A stretch of DNA of 64,000 nucleotides from Fulvia fulva (Eukaryota; Ascomycota; Dothideomycetes; Mycosphaerellales; Mycosphaerellaceae), in NCBI RefSeq assembly GCF_020509005.1, contig NC_063022.1:1922001-1986000 (forward strand), given 5' to 3'. Positions 24,498-35,174 of this stretch are shown piece by piece. The notes under the pieces were generated by a model, which saw only the letters and a program-made list of their open reading frames with translations, searched no databases and was not told the DNA's origin. A program made the translations under genes and the position numbers. Numbering within the stretch: position 1 is the stretch's first letter; each line of letters starts with the position of its first letter.

Positions 24498-25223
24498 ATG
24501 ACGTTCCATCTGGCCACAAGCACATCTCACCAAGCAAACTCCGAAAGCAAAGTCCCATCCCCAACCCCAACTTCGTTGAACATGACACAACCCGCCCAGA
24601 CCACAGCATCCTTCCTCGAACTCCCCGGCGAACTCCGCAACAAGGTCTACAACTTGCACCTCAACGACCTCGCACCCCTCATTGGCGGATCCTGGCTTTC
24701 CGTCGAAAATAGCACCTTCCTCATCGCCTCCTCCGACCTCAACCTCTTACTCGCAAGTCGCCAAATAAATACCGAACTCGGCCCCCTCTTCTGGCAGCAC
24801 TTCGACATCTACTTCAAGAGATGCGTCTTCCTGCACGTCAAATCAGCGCGCTCGATTTCCATGGCCTGGCAACGGCACGCCGATCGCGAGTTTCTCCCGG
24901 GGATGGGGTTATTGTATTCAGATGACAGGAGTATTGGGCTACGACTCGATAGAGGCGGTGGGCATCTTTTCCGGTCTAGAAAGGGGCATAGTAGAGGACT
25001 ACCTCTCGTGGAAGCGTTGGAAAGGAGTGGTGCTTCGTATGATCTGGGAGACTTGATGCCGTTTCACGGTAGCGCGCTATCGGGGGATGAGAAGGCTGAT
25101 GCTACCGTATATGTTAAGAAAGGCGGGGAGCTTCATCGATTGAGAATTTGGACGTATGGGGTGGAGGTTGGGGCTGGGGTTGGGGTTGATGGGCCGCTGT
25201 GGGCATTAGATTGGGGGTTGTGA
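24498..25223 (+). CDS. 2EXR/F-box-like protein
   Basis: Single-exon frame of 241 residues from ATG 24498 (an alternative start is MTQPAQTTASF at 24570). After a Ser/Thr-rich leader it has FLELPGELRNKVYNLHL, the LPxELRxxIY core of fungal F-box-like/2EXR proteins. Next comes LLLASRQINTELGPLFWQ, the usual 'RQI..E..P.f' helix of the same family. The C-terminal half is Gly-rich (GVEVGAGVGVDG) and ends LWALDWGL. These families are large and variable in Dothideomycetes; roles are mostly unknown. It is distant from the 7-10 kb array in sequence. No lesion seen. Confidence 0.7.
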   Translation: MTFHLATSTSHQANSESKVPSPTPTSLNMTQPAQTTASFLELPGELRNKVYNLHLNDLAPLIGGSWLSVENSTFLIASSDLNLLLASRQINTELGPLFWQHFDIYFKRCVFLHVKSARSISMAWQRHADREFLPGMGLLYSDDRSIGLRLDRGGGHLFRSRKGHSRGLPLVEALERSGASYDLGDLMPFHGSALSGDEKADATVYVKKGGELHRLRIWTYGVEVGAGVGVDGPLWALDWGL

Positions 25224-25402
25224 GAGATAAATGATCAAATTGTTGACCTCAACCGCTATCGGGAGATCATGCACACTCGCATTCAGCTAGCAAATGGACG
25301 ACAGCAACAATGACTGCACTGTCCACCTCTGGCCGCTTTGCTTCGAGTCCGCCTCATGTGTCTACGGGCCGCAGATAATTACCCCTCGGCCACTTTGGCT
25401 GA

Positions 25403-26623
25403 TCACGACTGTGACGCTCGCGCTCGAGTGCTGTACTGCAGATGCATGAGCAGTCTGACCTGCAACTGACACTCCAGCACAGTCCTCTCGATTGTTAGCA
25501 CATCACCCTCAGCAATCGCTCGGTACGTCCAGCCCTTCTCACGACACTCCAGCAACGTCCTCTGGTCACTCTGAGACCACCTAGCCCGCTTCAAAGGCGT
25601 ATCTTTCGTAAAATTCATCTCAAATGCAACCTTTCGAATGGCCGCAGTCCTCGCGATGACTTCAGCGACCTGCTCCCAGCCCCATGGCTTGCCAAGATGA
25701 CCATAGCGTAGCAGTATCATCATGTCATGTTCCTCTTCATTCCAATCTTGGCCGTTGCGATACCGATTCGCTAGGTCTTCTGTGTCGCCGTTGTCTGCGT
25801 CGGACATCGTCTTCTTACTACGTTGGCGAGGTTTAGAGACCGGCTTTGGGGATTCAAGCTGCTTGGAGCTTGCCTGAGTAGTAGGTGAATTCTCCGAATG
25901 TGGGAATCCCGAATCCCGTCTCTTTAGTGACGGATCAAAGACTAATCCCGCCTCTGGTTGATAATTGCTCTTTACGGAGTGAGATGGGCCCTTTGAAGTC
26001 TGATAGAAAGCTGCGGCCTGAGCTGCTACTGCACGAGGCTCGTGAACTCCGTCAGGTTCATGTCTGATGGACAACAACACGTTTGCTATATCGAAATCTT
26101 CTGGATCTATCGATACAGAGCCATCAGAATCTGTCGAAGGCTCCGATGTAGCTGCGTCATCGTCGACTTCTGTCTCTTCGCCATTTCCCTGGACAACAAT
26201 CTCATCGTCGCTGTCGGTTTCATCGCCTTGTGGAAATCCTGGAAGGCCCATCGCCTGACGCCTGTAGTATTCGCCGTTTGATCTCCACACTTCTGCGGCG
26301 AGGGAGGAAAACATGGCGTTCCTTACCCATTCAGGCTCAATAACCTTCCACTCGGATGGAGGCACGCCTTTGATCGGGTACCTCAGTTCCCCTGCATTGA
26401 GCTTTCTGTTGTATTCCTCCTGTCCAAAGGGGTCTTTTTGGCGCGCGATCGAGTTCGCTGGAAGATCTGAGCGATCTGGAACAGGGTCGTCGGCACTATC
26501 TAGCTTTTGTGGTTTCGACCCTTGCGGTACTTGCTGTGTTCCACCAAGTGCTGCGGTGCCATCGATATCAAGATTGTCGCATCTCCTCCTTTTGCGGCCG
26601 AGGTTGTCGTTGAATCTCGACAT
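25403..26623 (-). CDS. SANT/Myb-like protein, tandem paralogue A
   Basis: ATG is taken at 26623 (MSRFNDNLGRKRRRC); the frame encodes 406 residues to 25403. The N-terminal 250 residues are charged and probably disordered, with a KRRR patch near the start (nuclear localisation likely) and an acidic block (EETEVDDDAATSEPS). Two SANT/Myb-like units follow: WNEEEHDMMILLRYG..WGWEQVAEVIART, and RWSQSDQRTLLECREKGWTYRAIAEG..RTVLECQLQ. The spacing of Trp and acidic residues fits the SANT fold; the RTVLECQ motif is shared with the neighbour at 27882. Likely chromatin or DNA associated, but target unknown. No intron needed. Confidence 0.7.
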   Translation of the reverse strand: MSRFNDNLGRKRRRCDNLDIDGTAALGGTQQVPQGSKPQKLDSADDPVPDRSDLPANSIARQKDPFGQEEYNRKLNAGELRYPIKGVPPSEWKVIEPEWVRNAMFSSLAAEVWRSNGEYYRRQAMGLPGFPQGDETDSDDEIVVQGNGEETEVDDDAATSEPSTDSDGSVSIDPEDFDIANVLLSIRHEPDGVHEPRAVAAQAAAFYQTSKGPSHSVKSNYQPEAGLVFDPSLKRRDSGFPHSENSPTTQASSKQLESPKPVSKPRQRSKKTMSDADNGDTEDLANRYRNGQDWNEEEHDMMILLRYGHLGKPWGWEQVAEVIARTAAIRKVAFEMNFTKDTPLKRARWSQSDQRTLLECREKGWTYRAIAEGDVLTIERTVLECQLQVRLLMHLQYSTRARASQS

Positions 26624-27881
26624 ACTGGAATTTGGCGATCTCAATGAACAGCCAGAATTACAGGACCCCTACCGTAGTCCAGAGGGATCCAGATTCGGCT
26701 GGCGAGTCGCTACATTGACCTGTCCTCAAGCCCCAAAATGCGACTCGAGGCGGGCCCTCTGGTGTAGGGGGAAAGGAGGACTTTGCGCTTGGGGCTCTCC
26801 GTAGATGTACTGCTGGGCGCACAGAGAATTCCATCTCGCCAGTTGCGCCCATGATGGCCACGGGATATGATCTGACCACCACGAGGATATGGGACTCGCC
26901 GTCGCGGTCATCAAAGTCCAGTGCCTGGCCTTCCGACCTATCAGCTTCATGGCGATATCCATGAGTTATCTAGAGCTTCTCCCAGCCATGACTGGCTTCC
27001 TCGCGAACCGCGGACAGAATAATACCAGTACCAGTCATGCAATTCTGACTCGCAGCAGCACTCCACATAGCAAGCTCAGTCGTGACCCGACGAGTTATGC
27101 CGCCATAGGCGCATATTCTCGGCTCTTGCTCTTCCAGATCTCTGGATCATATCGTTGAGAAAGTCAGAAGGTAGTCAGCTTATGATCTCGATCGCCAGTG
27201 CCAAGATATGCGCACACTGCTGTGGCTCGGGGAAAATGTAGCTGGTGCCCAGGTGTCGTTCCGAAGGATTCCGATCTCGTTGTCCTCAGGATGTCGGAGT
27301 CCTGGCATATCTGCCAAGTGTCTTTTGCAAGGAGTCGTGCTAGCTGGACAGCGTTGTCCATTGTAACGATCCTGTTATACCATTCGGTTGTTGTCGTTAT
27401 GCATGTCTGTGACAGCATTGTCAGAAAGCGACGGATGATGGACGTCGCACTGAACCAGTCGTACCGTGGGATATCGTGATGCACCATGCCTCTGTGATGT
27501 CTGCTAGCATTGAGGACCAGGGTATTGAGGCCAGAACGATATTGCAAAGCAACCTTTCTTCAATGTGCTACATATCGCACCGCGCTAATGTACAATCTAC
27601 TGCAACCAACTTAACGGTGTAGTAGATCTCTCGGCTTGCTGTGATCTGTTGCAGTGTTGAAGAAAGGAAGATAGTGCGAAGTTAGCAAAAAGGGGACTAT
27701 ATCCCCCATGGTCGACGTCATCCTTAGTAAGGACGGACGGACCTGTCGTCATTCTTGGCGACGAGCATGTGATAGCTGAACGAAAGCAGACCTCCCAGTA
27801 AATCTACGCCAAGCGTGGCTTCCAATAATCTTTCTCTCAATGTTGTCTTCCAATATGTGCTCAGAAAGTATCCGAAGAGCG
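26624..27881. other. Spacer between the two SANT-like genes
   Basis: About 1.26 kb between paralogue A start and paralogue B stop, both on the minus strand. Only unsupported short frames. It should hold the promoter of paralogue A and the 3' UTR of paralogue B. Confidence 0.4.
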
Positions 27882-29552
27882 TCAAGCCCGAAGGTCTCCC
27901 CACTCCCCGACCTCGGGTTCGGTCTTGTCGCTCGACGGCACGGTCGAAGGCGTGGAAACACCACTTCCGGAAGATGCCTCTTCATTGTGGTCTCCAGCAC
28001 TCGAACTGTGGCTTGGCTGTATAACAGCGCTGCCGGGGATACCCTTGGGTGTGAGTGCCAACACTCTCCGCATGTGATCCTCATCAAGCACCCGGTACTG
28101 CCGATATTGCATTTGGCATTCAAGCACCGTTCTTTGCGGGCTAAGAGCATCTCCAATGTCTTTCCATTCCCTGAGATTACCGGACTGGCGCCAGTTGTAT
28201 ACTTGAATGGTGTCTTCCATCGACCATGTAGGCATCCTGGGAACTAGGCCAGCAGGATAAGCCAATCTCAAGGGTTTGCCCTTGGACGTTCGTTGGCGAC
28301 AGGCCTCTGCTCTCCCCATGATCTTGCTGATCTCGTTCCAACTGAGCACATCACCGAGATCGAGCCTGAGAAGACAGAGCTTATCATCTTCTTCAGGCAT
28401 CCAGTTTTCGGTCTCGCGGAACCGGCAGCCCAAATCTTCTGGGTCCCTGGAGTTCAGACCAGGTGGGGCTGGAGCCTTACGTTTCGGAACATCAGGTGCA
28501 GTTGTGTTCGAAGTGGAGCCTGTATTTGAGCGCTTGGCTTTCTTCGGCGGTGGTGCTGTCCCGTAGTCGCCATCATCATCGTCCTGAAGTGCTTCTGGCT
28601 CGCTGTCGTCGGTCTCTTGAGCTGGCGGTGACTGGTTGGGTCCAGACTGCCTGCTACGTTTCTTTGAACCTGAGCTCGACTTTGGAGCCGCGACAGGAGC
28701 CGCAACAGGAGCCGCAACAGTAGCCGTAGCAGGAACCTGGCTCTTCGAAGCAGCGTTCGTCTTAAGGCGAACAATTTTGCTCTTCTGTGGTACCGGTGGT
28801 GGTGGCATCTCAGTGCCGCTATCGTGGACACTTTCTGTCGATTCATCGGGCGGTTCGTAGGGGCCCTCATCCGGTCCCGACGCGTGATGAATAGGGCGCG
28901 CGACATTATGGTGTGGTTGAGAGTGGCTATACATACACTCCGGCGATTCCTCATTAACGCTAGTCAGACCCAACTTCCACGTGAGCTTCAAGTGGCGGGC
29001 CACAGAGCCCATAAATTCCAAGTGGGAGATCTGATCAGCTGTCTCTGCCATCCGATTCTGGTCTCGGAGGACATCGCAAGCGGATGTGCAGACGTCCCAT
29101 GGTACACGCTGCTTCAAAGCTGGGCATAGCTTGAGAGCCTCCGGGTACTTGACGCCGAGGTTTGGGTATGATAGGCCAGGGGTTAGGAATTGATCCGGGA
29201 GACGATCTTCCGCTACCAGGCAAGACAAGGGCCTGCAGTGTACGGGGTTTGTTGGATCGGGGTAGATGAGGCGATCCCACATGGTCCCTGTGGTTCTTGG
29301 CTCATCAACTAGGTCGAGGCTGCCGCTGTGAGGAGCGGGAGTGTATGTAGATCGCATGCTCGAGCATGGTTGCTGAAATTCCATAGCTTTCATCTGTTCG
29401 TTGACCTCCCACTGTTCCTCATACTTGATGTAACCCGGGTACATGATGACACCTGGGATCTGCTCGTTGGAGGCCATTTCGGTATGCTTGTGGAATTTGG
29501 AGGATGTGCTGTGCAGTGAAAGGTTGGTGGTTTTAACCTGGCTTGTCCTCAT
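27882..29552 (-). CDS. SANT/Myb-like protein, tandem paralogue B
   Basis: A 556-residue frame; the start could be ATG 29552 or the better-looking MASNEQIPGVIMYPG at 29477. The middle is disordered, with Ala/Pro repeats (ATATVAAPVAAPVAAP) and a run of charged and basic residues (PPPKKAKRSN). The C-terminal third has two SANT-like units: NWMPEEDDKLCLLRLD..SWNEISKIMGRAEACRQR, and PTWSMEDTIQVYNWRQSG..WKDIGDALSPQRTVLECQMQ. The RTVLECQ(L/M)Q element and order of units match the neighbour at 25403, so these are tandem duplicates. A similar first unit occurs at 35175. Probably nuclear; function not known. Confidence 0.7.
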   Translation of the reverse strand: MRTSQVKTTNLSLHSTSSKFHKHTEMASNEQIPGVIMYPGYIKYEEQWEVNEQMKAMEFQQPCSSMRSTYTPAPHSGSLDLVDEPRTTGTMWDRLIYPDPTNPVHCRPLSCLVAEDRLPDQFLTPGLSYPNLGVKYPEALKLCPALKQRVPWDVCTSACDVLRDQNRMAETADQISHLEFMGSVARHLKLTWKLGLTSVNEESPECMYSHSQPHHNVARPIHHASGPDEGPYEPPDESTESVHDSGTEMPPPPVPQKSKIVRLKTNAASKSQVPATATVAAPVAAPVAAPKSSSGSKKRSRQSGPNQSPPAQETDDSEPEALQDDDDGDYGTAPPPKKAKRSNTGSTSNTTAPDVPKRKAPAPPGLNSRDPEDLGCRFRETENWMPEEDDKLCLLRLDLGDVLSWNEISKIMGRAEACRQRTSKGKPLRLAYPAGLVPRMPTWSMEDTIQVYNWRQSGNLREWKDIGDALSPQRTVLECQMQYRQYRVLDEDHMRRVLALTPKGIPGSAVIQPSHSSSAGDHNEEASSGSGVSTPSTVPSSDKTEPEVGEWGDLRA

Positions 29553-30507
29553 ATTTGCAGGAGGCAGACTGTGATCTGTTGCTTATCAGCTCAAAGCTAC
29601 AGCGTTGAAACAACAGTTTCTGGTACCTTGTCCTCAAATATATGACTCAACTATGCAATTGCGAGGAGCGTGGGCAGAGAGCGTCCGGGAAATTCCTGGA
29701 GTGGGAATTCCAAAATGCGCCAGACTGCTTGAGACAAGACAGGTGCACTGCCAGATATTTAAACAGCACGGCGAAGTGTGCCGACATATACACAGCCAAA
29801 CTCACGTCGGCTCTAGCGGTGTTAGCGCACCACCTTTGTACAGCCCAGAAGAGGCAAGGCGTGTGAGGACGAGTGCCCTGACCAGTAAAGACTGTTGCAT
29901 ATCAGGTTGCAAACTATCGACGCTCTCTGCGCTGTCTTGGCCTGTCGGTGGCTTTGGTATGCGCCGCAACCAACATTTCAAGGTTGTGCGACTGCTGCAC
30001 GGCATGTCGGTCTGGCCAGCGCGAGGGCGACCGAAAAACTAGTCATCGCTATTCTGAATATGCAGTCGCTAGATCGCTGGTAATATTGGCGTTCGTCTTG
30101 CCATGCTGAGAAGCTCGGGCGCACCCGGTCGCATTTAGAGTTTGATATGACGCAATAATTATTGGTCCGCTTGTTGAGGTGAATAATCGGGCGTTGCGCT
30201 GTCCGTAAAGACTTGCACCCCGACATGCTCTCTTTGCACTGGAAGTTTCGCGAAAGTGTCTCTCGCAGTCTAGACAGAGGCCCAATATTCTGCAAGCAGC
30301 CAGTACAGAGAGGGAGGTGCCATTGCAATGTCCATTTGCGGAAGGGCTTCTTGCCCAGGTACATGTAGTAAGCAGATCGACGCATGAGCCATGATCTAGA
30401 CGTGCCGCCATATCCAGTAGCGTATACCGACTACGAGAAAGCCACGGAGAGGTATCTCGGGCATCCAGTAGAAAGCTCGTCATATCATCTCCCACAAAGG
30501 TCTAATA
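29553..30507. other. Intergenic, no gene seen
   Basis: Upstream region of SANT-like paralogue B. It contains one TACATGTA palindrome (30360-30367). No coding frame is supported. Confidence 0.4.
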
Positions 30508-30840
30508 TCAACAGGTTCGGTCGTAGGTTGTGGTGGTCGGGTTAGTAAGCAGATCCATCGTCGATGCGGTAACCGGCAGCCCGCAGGAAAGAGTGCCTGT
30601 TCGTGCTAGCGTGCAGAAGGCACATTCGTCATCAGTAAAGGCAGGTGACTCCCCGGGTGCAGGCACGTAAGCTTCAGGCTCAAGTAAGGCATCCAACGCC
30701 AAGACAGTAACGCACAATGGACATCGCTGCCCATTGCCATGTGACTGGCAGACAGCAACACCCCCAGATGTACTGCATGGGCGCACTACATAACCTTGAG
30801 CCCCTGGAGTGAAGCTTGCAGTGCACAGCGTGTAGTTCAT
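30508..30840 (-). CDS. Cys-rich hypothetical protein
   Basis: From ATG 30840 the frame gives 110 residues; it is open further upstream but only from a non-ATG codon. Cysteines occur as CTASF, RPCSTSGG, VCQSHGNGQRCPLC and DDECAFCTL, with RCPLC and CAFC as CxxC pairs, so it may bind zinc. I do not recognise a known domain. No signal peptide is evident. An upstream exon is possible. It could also be a decayed zinc-binding gene. Confidence 0.35.
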   Translation of the reverse strand: MNYTLCTASFTPGAQGYVVRPCSTSGGVAVCQSHGNGQRCPLCVTVLALDALLEPEAYVPAPGESPAFTDDECAFCTLARTGTLSCGLPVTASTMDLLTNPTTTTYDRTC

Positions 30841-31970
30841 TGTTCGCTGGAACTCAACAGGCTTTGCGCCATCACCACGAAGCTCAAGCGTAGTCCTTGA
30901 GCATTCCAAGTGCACTTAGCGTTGATACAGCAAAGCGATAGTGATGGAACGACGACATCTGCAGATGAAGACAGAAGTTAATGGACATTCTCGTCCTCGG
31001 GACAGAGCAATTTAGCAGGCCCTACTCAGGCCTACCGTGCTTGCAGACTTCGGTCTACAATTTCACGTCTGCGACGCATGTCATGCGTACAGTGAGCCAG
31101 GGAGTTTTTGCTTATGGCTGGCGTATGGAGGGAACATGGGCGAGTGGTGAGGGCAGGTGATGGGCGATGGCAGCGAGCAAGTGCGATGGACGAGTGCGAT
31201 AGAGGAGTGCGATGTCGAGAAGCGAGAAGGGGAGTGCGATGAAGGAGCGCAAGGAGGGAATCTGGAGTAGGAAAGGTGAGGAGGAGGAGGAGGACCTATA
31301 GCGTGATACTTGTTAGTCGTACTGCCATGCTGCGAGCTGAACTTGAGCTACTTCCCCAGACTGCAAAGTGTCGTCCAAAGAGGCAGTCGGTATGCTGGTC
31401 GATCGAAGATCAAGGTCGATGAGTGATGAAGAGGGAAGACCAATTCCAAAAAGTGCGATGAGCGTGAGTATAGCTATTCCTGTGCACGGAGCATATTCCA
31501 GCGTCATCAGCAAAAGGTAAGCTCTCGACTCAGTACCCAAAAATTCCACCCCTCCTCGCCACTGTAGGACGCGACCCGAGAGAGAGGCAGAGTACTCATC
31601 TTGGCCGCCGTGAGCCATCTGTAGCGCAGCTAGTGCGGTGTGGCTTCGACTGGACAAGTGTATCGGGTCTGATTGAAGCATTCTCTGGCGGACGAGCAGC
31701 ATGAGCATAGCTTGCCAGGCGCGTTGATCGCTTCTGATCCGCATTGGGTCATCAGCTGTCGAGTCAATAGAGTTCGAAGTACCTTCAGGGAAAAGTCAAT
31801 ACAGTACCTACCCAATGATACACTCATTCAATGCAGCGCATTACCAAAGGTCCTCCCAAGTCGTGTATCGTGCTTCGTGTTCATCGTAGGTAATGTTTCG
31901 TAGGTCGTCCTTCACGGCCCAACCGCACAGAAGGCCTCCAGTATCGTCTCGTACCGAGGTGATGAGCCTC
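30841..31970. repeat. Spacer with purine-rich degenerate GAGTGCGAT repeats
   Basis: No confident gene. Around 31170-31235 the motif (g/a)agtgcgat recurs about four times at roughly 16-35 bp, and it is followed by a purine-rich stretch with GAGGAGGAGG up to about 31295. A minus-strand frame at 31313-31744 has no recognisable features and I leave it out. Confidence 0.45.
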
Positions 31971-33114
31971 CTACGGTCTGCCATTCTGCACAGCACCAGC
32001 CACGGTATCTCTCACCCCACCTTGTGCCCGCGCAGCCATCTGTTCCCGCATCACTTCGTACAGGAAGTTGAACTGCGATTCTCCTTGCACCATCATCATG
32101 CGCTGCTGCCGTAGGCTATCCACGGTCTCCGCGATCGGATCGCTGCCTTCTGGGAGATTATCTAGCTGTCCTGAGAACATTAAGCTGAGAAGGTAGTCGA
32201 GGGCGATGAAGGTTCCTGAGCGTCCGACACCTGCTGAGCAGTGAATGATGCGAGGATTCTCTTCATCGGTAGAGGCAAGATCAGCTGCGAAGGAGGATCC
32301 GTTCGTGTGGGTGTTGGTTTTCGTTGAGGCTGGCTGGTTGAGTGCCGCTGAGAGTCGCACAAGCTCGACCAGTGCATTGCGATCGTCTCCTTCTGGCACG
32401 AGGAAGTCTGGCCAGCCGGCGAAGAGCAAATGCCGTAACTCCTTCTCCTGTGTTTGTCCATCCTGCGTTTTGGTCCGTACTTTGAGCGTCCGTAGCTCAC
32501 TCCGTGTTTTATCGTCGGCCTTGACATGTACAAGCTCGACCTCGGCCTCAAATCCGTCTCCTATCAGCTCATCTTGCTGAATCACCAACGGCGACTCCTC
32601 TTTACTCAGCGGGTAATACTGGAAGCACTTTTCCCGTCCTGCCTCGTGTGTCTGGGTGAGCATGACCACCACAGCCGGACTCTTCAATTCACTCGTGACC
32701 ATACGGTAGAAGTGGTTCACGCTCGTATCCTTAGGCCCTTGCGTCGCGATGTACCTTCTCTTTCCCAGCTGAATTGGCGACGCATTGATGTAATCGGAAA
32801 CACCTTCGGCGACCTTCAGCTTTATGCGGTTCTGAGCAAACGGCTCGACGTTCAGGTATCGATTCCGATTCATGACAAGCTCGCTATCGAGCCGCGACCA
32901 TTGCGAAGCAGACTCGCCATTCTGCCCGGACTTCTGCGTGCCTTCGAGGAGGCGCTTGCGTTGCTGCCATTCTAGATCGACGAATTTGTGGTGCAGCTCT
33001 GGGTGATGTCAGTGAGTGAGCTCTGACGTGACTGCCACAGGACTCACGCGATCGGGACTGTTTCAAGAAGTGTGGCAGATGCGCATTGTTAGGCTTGTGG
33101 GTGGCTGCAGCCAT
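31971..33114 (-). CDS. Protein tyrosine phosphatase (classical, cytosolic type)
   Basis: Exon 1, 33114-33048, starts MAAATHKPNNAHLPHFLK. A 47-bp intron (33047-33001 region: GTGAGT donor, CACTGAC branch, CCCAG acceptor ending at 32999) leads in phase 1 to exon 2, 32998-31971; total 364 residues. All classical PTP motifs are in order: NRNRYLNV (substrate loop), DYINAS, YIATQGP, the WPD loop in AGWPDFLVPEGDD, the P-loop HCSAGVGRSG with catalytic Cys and Arg, and the Q-loop region QQRMMMVQGESQFNFLY. Length and lack of extra domains fit yeast Ptp1 / fission yeast Pyp3-like enzymes, which dephosphorylate phosphotyrosine, often on MAP kinases. The assignment to a particular orthologue is inference. 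No damage seen. It is divergent from the gene at 33805. Confidence 0.93.
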
Positions 33115-33804
33115 GTGTCGGGTAGCCGGTTTGATGTGGACACGCGAGCATGCAGCTCCAACGGCTTGTGTTCCCGTGCAGCACTGCTTATGCACTCGAG
33201 ACGCTGTAGCGGACAGCAATGGACGTGGAATGGTCGTGGTGATGTTCGAAGTCGCCGTACTGCCGAACGAGGGGTATATGTTTGCTGCTTGCAATGGCTG
33301 TGTCGTTGACGTGGGGAGTTCCGTTGATGGGGCACCGCAATGGGTGTGGGTGTGTCTTCGCGATGTTGCTGGTGAGCGAGGAAGAAGAGTACAAGACAAG
33401 AAGCTCGCTCAAAGAAGAGAAGCATGTGGCAAGTGCGGGAGATTCACATCAAGTGCGGCGCGAAGTGTGGTCGGTGGTCGTGGTATCTTCACATACATGT
33501 ACATGTAGCTGGCGAATCATCGTCATCACAAAAGTGTACATACATGTATGTACCCTGCAGCACTCCCAGCTGCACTACCGAGCACCGACCGCATGGCCGC
33601 CAATCAACCCTTCCCCGACAAGCATCACACTGGACGTTTCGAACATTCCGTTCATTGCCATCAGGGGCAACAGTACTGCGTGTGTCAATCGTGAAGCCGG
33701 TAGTGGTACTGTACTGCAGCACGATATCATCGCTCTCGTTGGACCCCGCCTGGTACCCCCATACCTCCCCCAACGCCACCTCGGCCACCACTTTCACTCC
33801 CACC
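33115..33804. promoter_or_regulatory. Divergent promoter with TACATGTA palindromes
   Basis: 690 bp between the phosphatase (minus) and the small gene at 33805 (plus). It holds an exact 18-bp palindrome gtacatacatgtatgtac (33536-33553) and a 12-bp palindrome acatgtacatgt (33495-33506). Together these give TACATGTA at 33494, 33500 and 33541. These lie 255-310 bp upstream of the plus-strand ATG. A role as a factor-binding site is inference. Confidence 0.5.
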
Positions 33805-34245
33805 ATGGCACCCTGGCTCCGTTTCCTGGAAGCCTACATGGTCCGAGCCCTCCTCCGCACCCCCGCCTTCCACCGCGGCGTCGAGAAAGTCGTCAAGCGC
33901 GTCCACCAATTCCGCCACGGGATCCCGCCCGAAGAGATGGGCGGCACCAAGATCGATATCGATGGTCCTCAAGGCGAGGCAGGCTTCGGGAAGCACTTCC
34001 TCGATGAGGTGAAGACACAAATTGGTGCGGCGGAGCAGAGAGAGACTGCTAGCGGTGCGGTCAGGACGCAGGGTGTGAAAGACGACAGTGTGAATGTGAG
34101 GAGGGCGGTGCCGGAGGAGGAGGATAGTGATGCGGCGTGGCAGAATATGCAGAAGAGTGGGAGTCAGGCACCTAAGGCGGGGTTTATGGAGGAGTATATG
34201 GATGCGTTGAGGGAGCAGGTAAGGAATCAGAACAAGGGGGGATGA
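33805..34245 (+). CDS. Small conserved fungal protein, possibly Mrx7-like mitochondrial
   Basis: ATG 33805 has a strong context (CCACCATGGC) and gives 146 residues. The N-terminus, WLRFLEAYMVRALLRTPAFH, is amphipathic and basic; then come KVVKRVHQFRHG and PPEEMGGTKIDIDG, and later FLDEVKTQIG, an acidic middle (VPEEEDSDAAW) and FMEEYMDALREQVRNQNKGG. The order 'R-x-LL-x-(S/T)PxFHxxVxKVHxxVHxxxxG' reminds me of fungal Mrx7-type proteins of the mitochondrial expression machinery. I cannot verify that, so the name stays tentative. The long frame upstream of the ATG is in the promoter and is not needed. No intron. Confidence 0.6.
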   Translation: MAPWLRFLEAYMVRALLRTPAFHRGVEKVVKRVHQFRHGIPPEEMGGTKIDIDGPQGEAGFGKHFLDEVKTQIGAAEQRETASGAVRTQGVKDDSVNVRRAVPEEEDSDAAWQNMQKSGSQAPKAGFMEEYMDALREQVRNQNKGG

Positions 34246-35174
34246 GAGGAGATGATGGATTGTCACTATGTTACCACACCACTCCAAGAATCCGGACCCA
34301 GCGCAAAATGGCACTGCGGCGCCCCAGATGTGGAATCGGACACCGCCTCCAGACGCTCTACCTTTGAAGGCCACGCCCAGATGGCATCCACAGTGCAAGC
34401 CTAAGCTTCGGCTTCGACACAGCTGCCGACAGGAGCGACCGGACTGCTATGTGTAAGCCCCGAAGAAGAGCTACGCCTCTCCCCGTCGACGACAATCGCT
34501 TCGGCTCAAAGACTTTTATCAAGCGTACTCGCATCAGCTGGTCATCCCATCATCCATACATGTACTTGCGCTACCGCCAGGCTGGACACCCGAAACCTTA
34601 TCCGACTGTCCTCAGACCTCATCTTCTAGTGCGGAATTTGGTACAAACAAGTCGCGCGCTGCTTGATGCATGATGTGCCCACACTGCATCGCGTCGACTA
34701 CGTGCACTCGACAATACTTCAGTGCCATCGACGCTCGGTTGCCAACGCCACAGACCTTAGACGCATTTTTCCCAGTGCGTACCGGCAATCAGCGCCATCT
34801 GCTAGAATGACCAGTTTCGTACCCTGGTACCTCCTCGCCAGCCACGCGCGAATGACAGGCAGCCAGCATGCTGAGCTAATATGTAGAGGGCAGTAATAGC
34901 CGCGACGCTATGGGCATTGAAACATACGATGTGTGTCGCTTGAGCCGATGCATAGCTTCTCTACAGACTTGAACATGGCAGGACTGGGTATCCACTTGCT
35001 TACTCAATATGAGGACAATGAATATATATGTCCACCCCGGGGCTGTACTGATCTGCTGTCGAATTTCCTCGTTCGCACAGAATTTCTCACGAATCTCTCG
35101 TCTTTGCGAAGGATTTCGCATACCATCTCAATACCACACCTGTTCGTACCTGGGAGCAAGTACCGCTCGCTACC
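34246..35174. other. Intergenic, no gene seen
   Basis: About 930 bp between two plus-strand genes. One TACATGTA occurs at 34557. Otherwise no supported feature; the last few hundred bases should be the promoter of the 35175 gene. Confidence 0.4.
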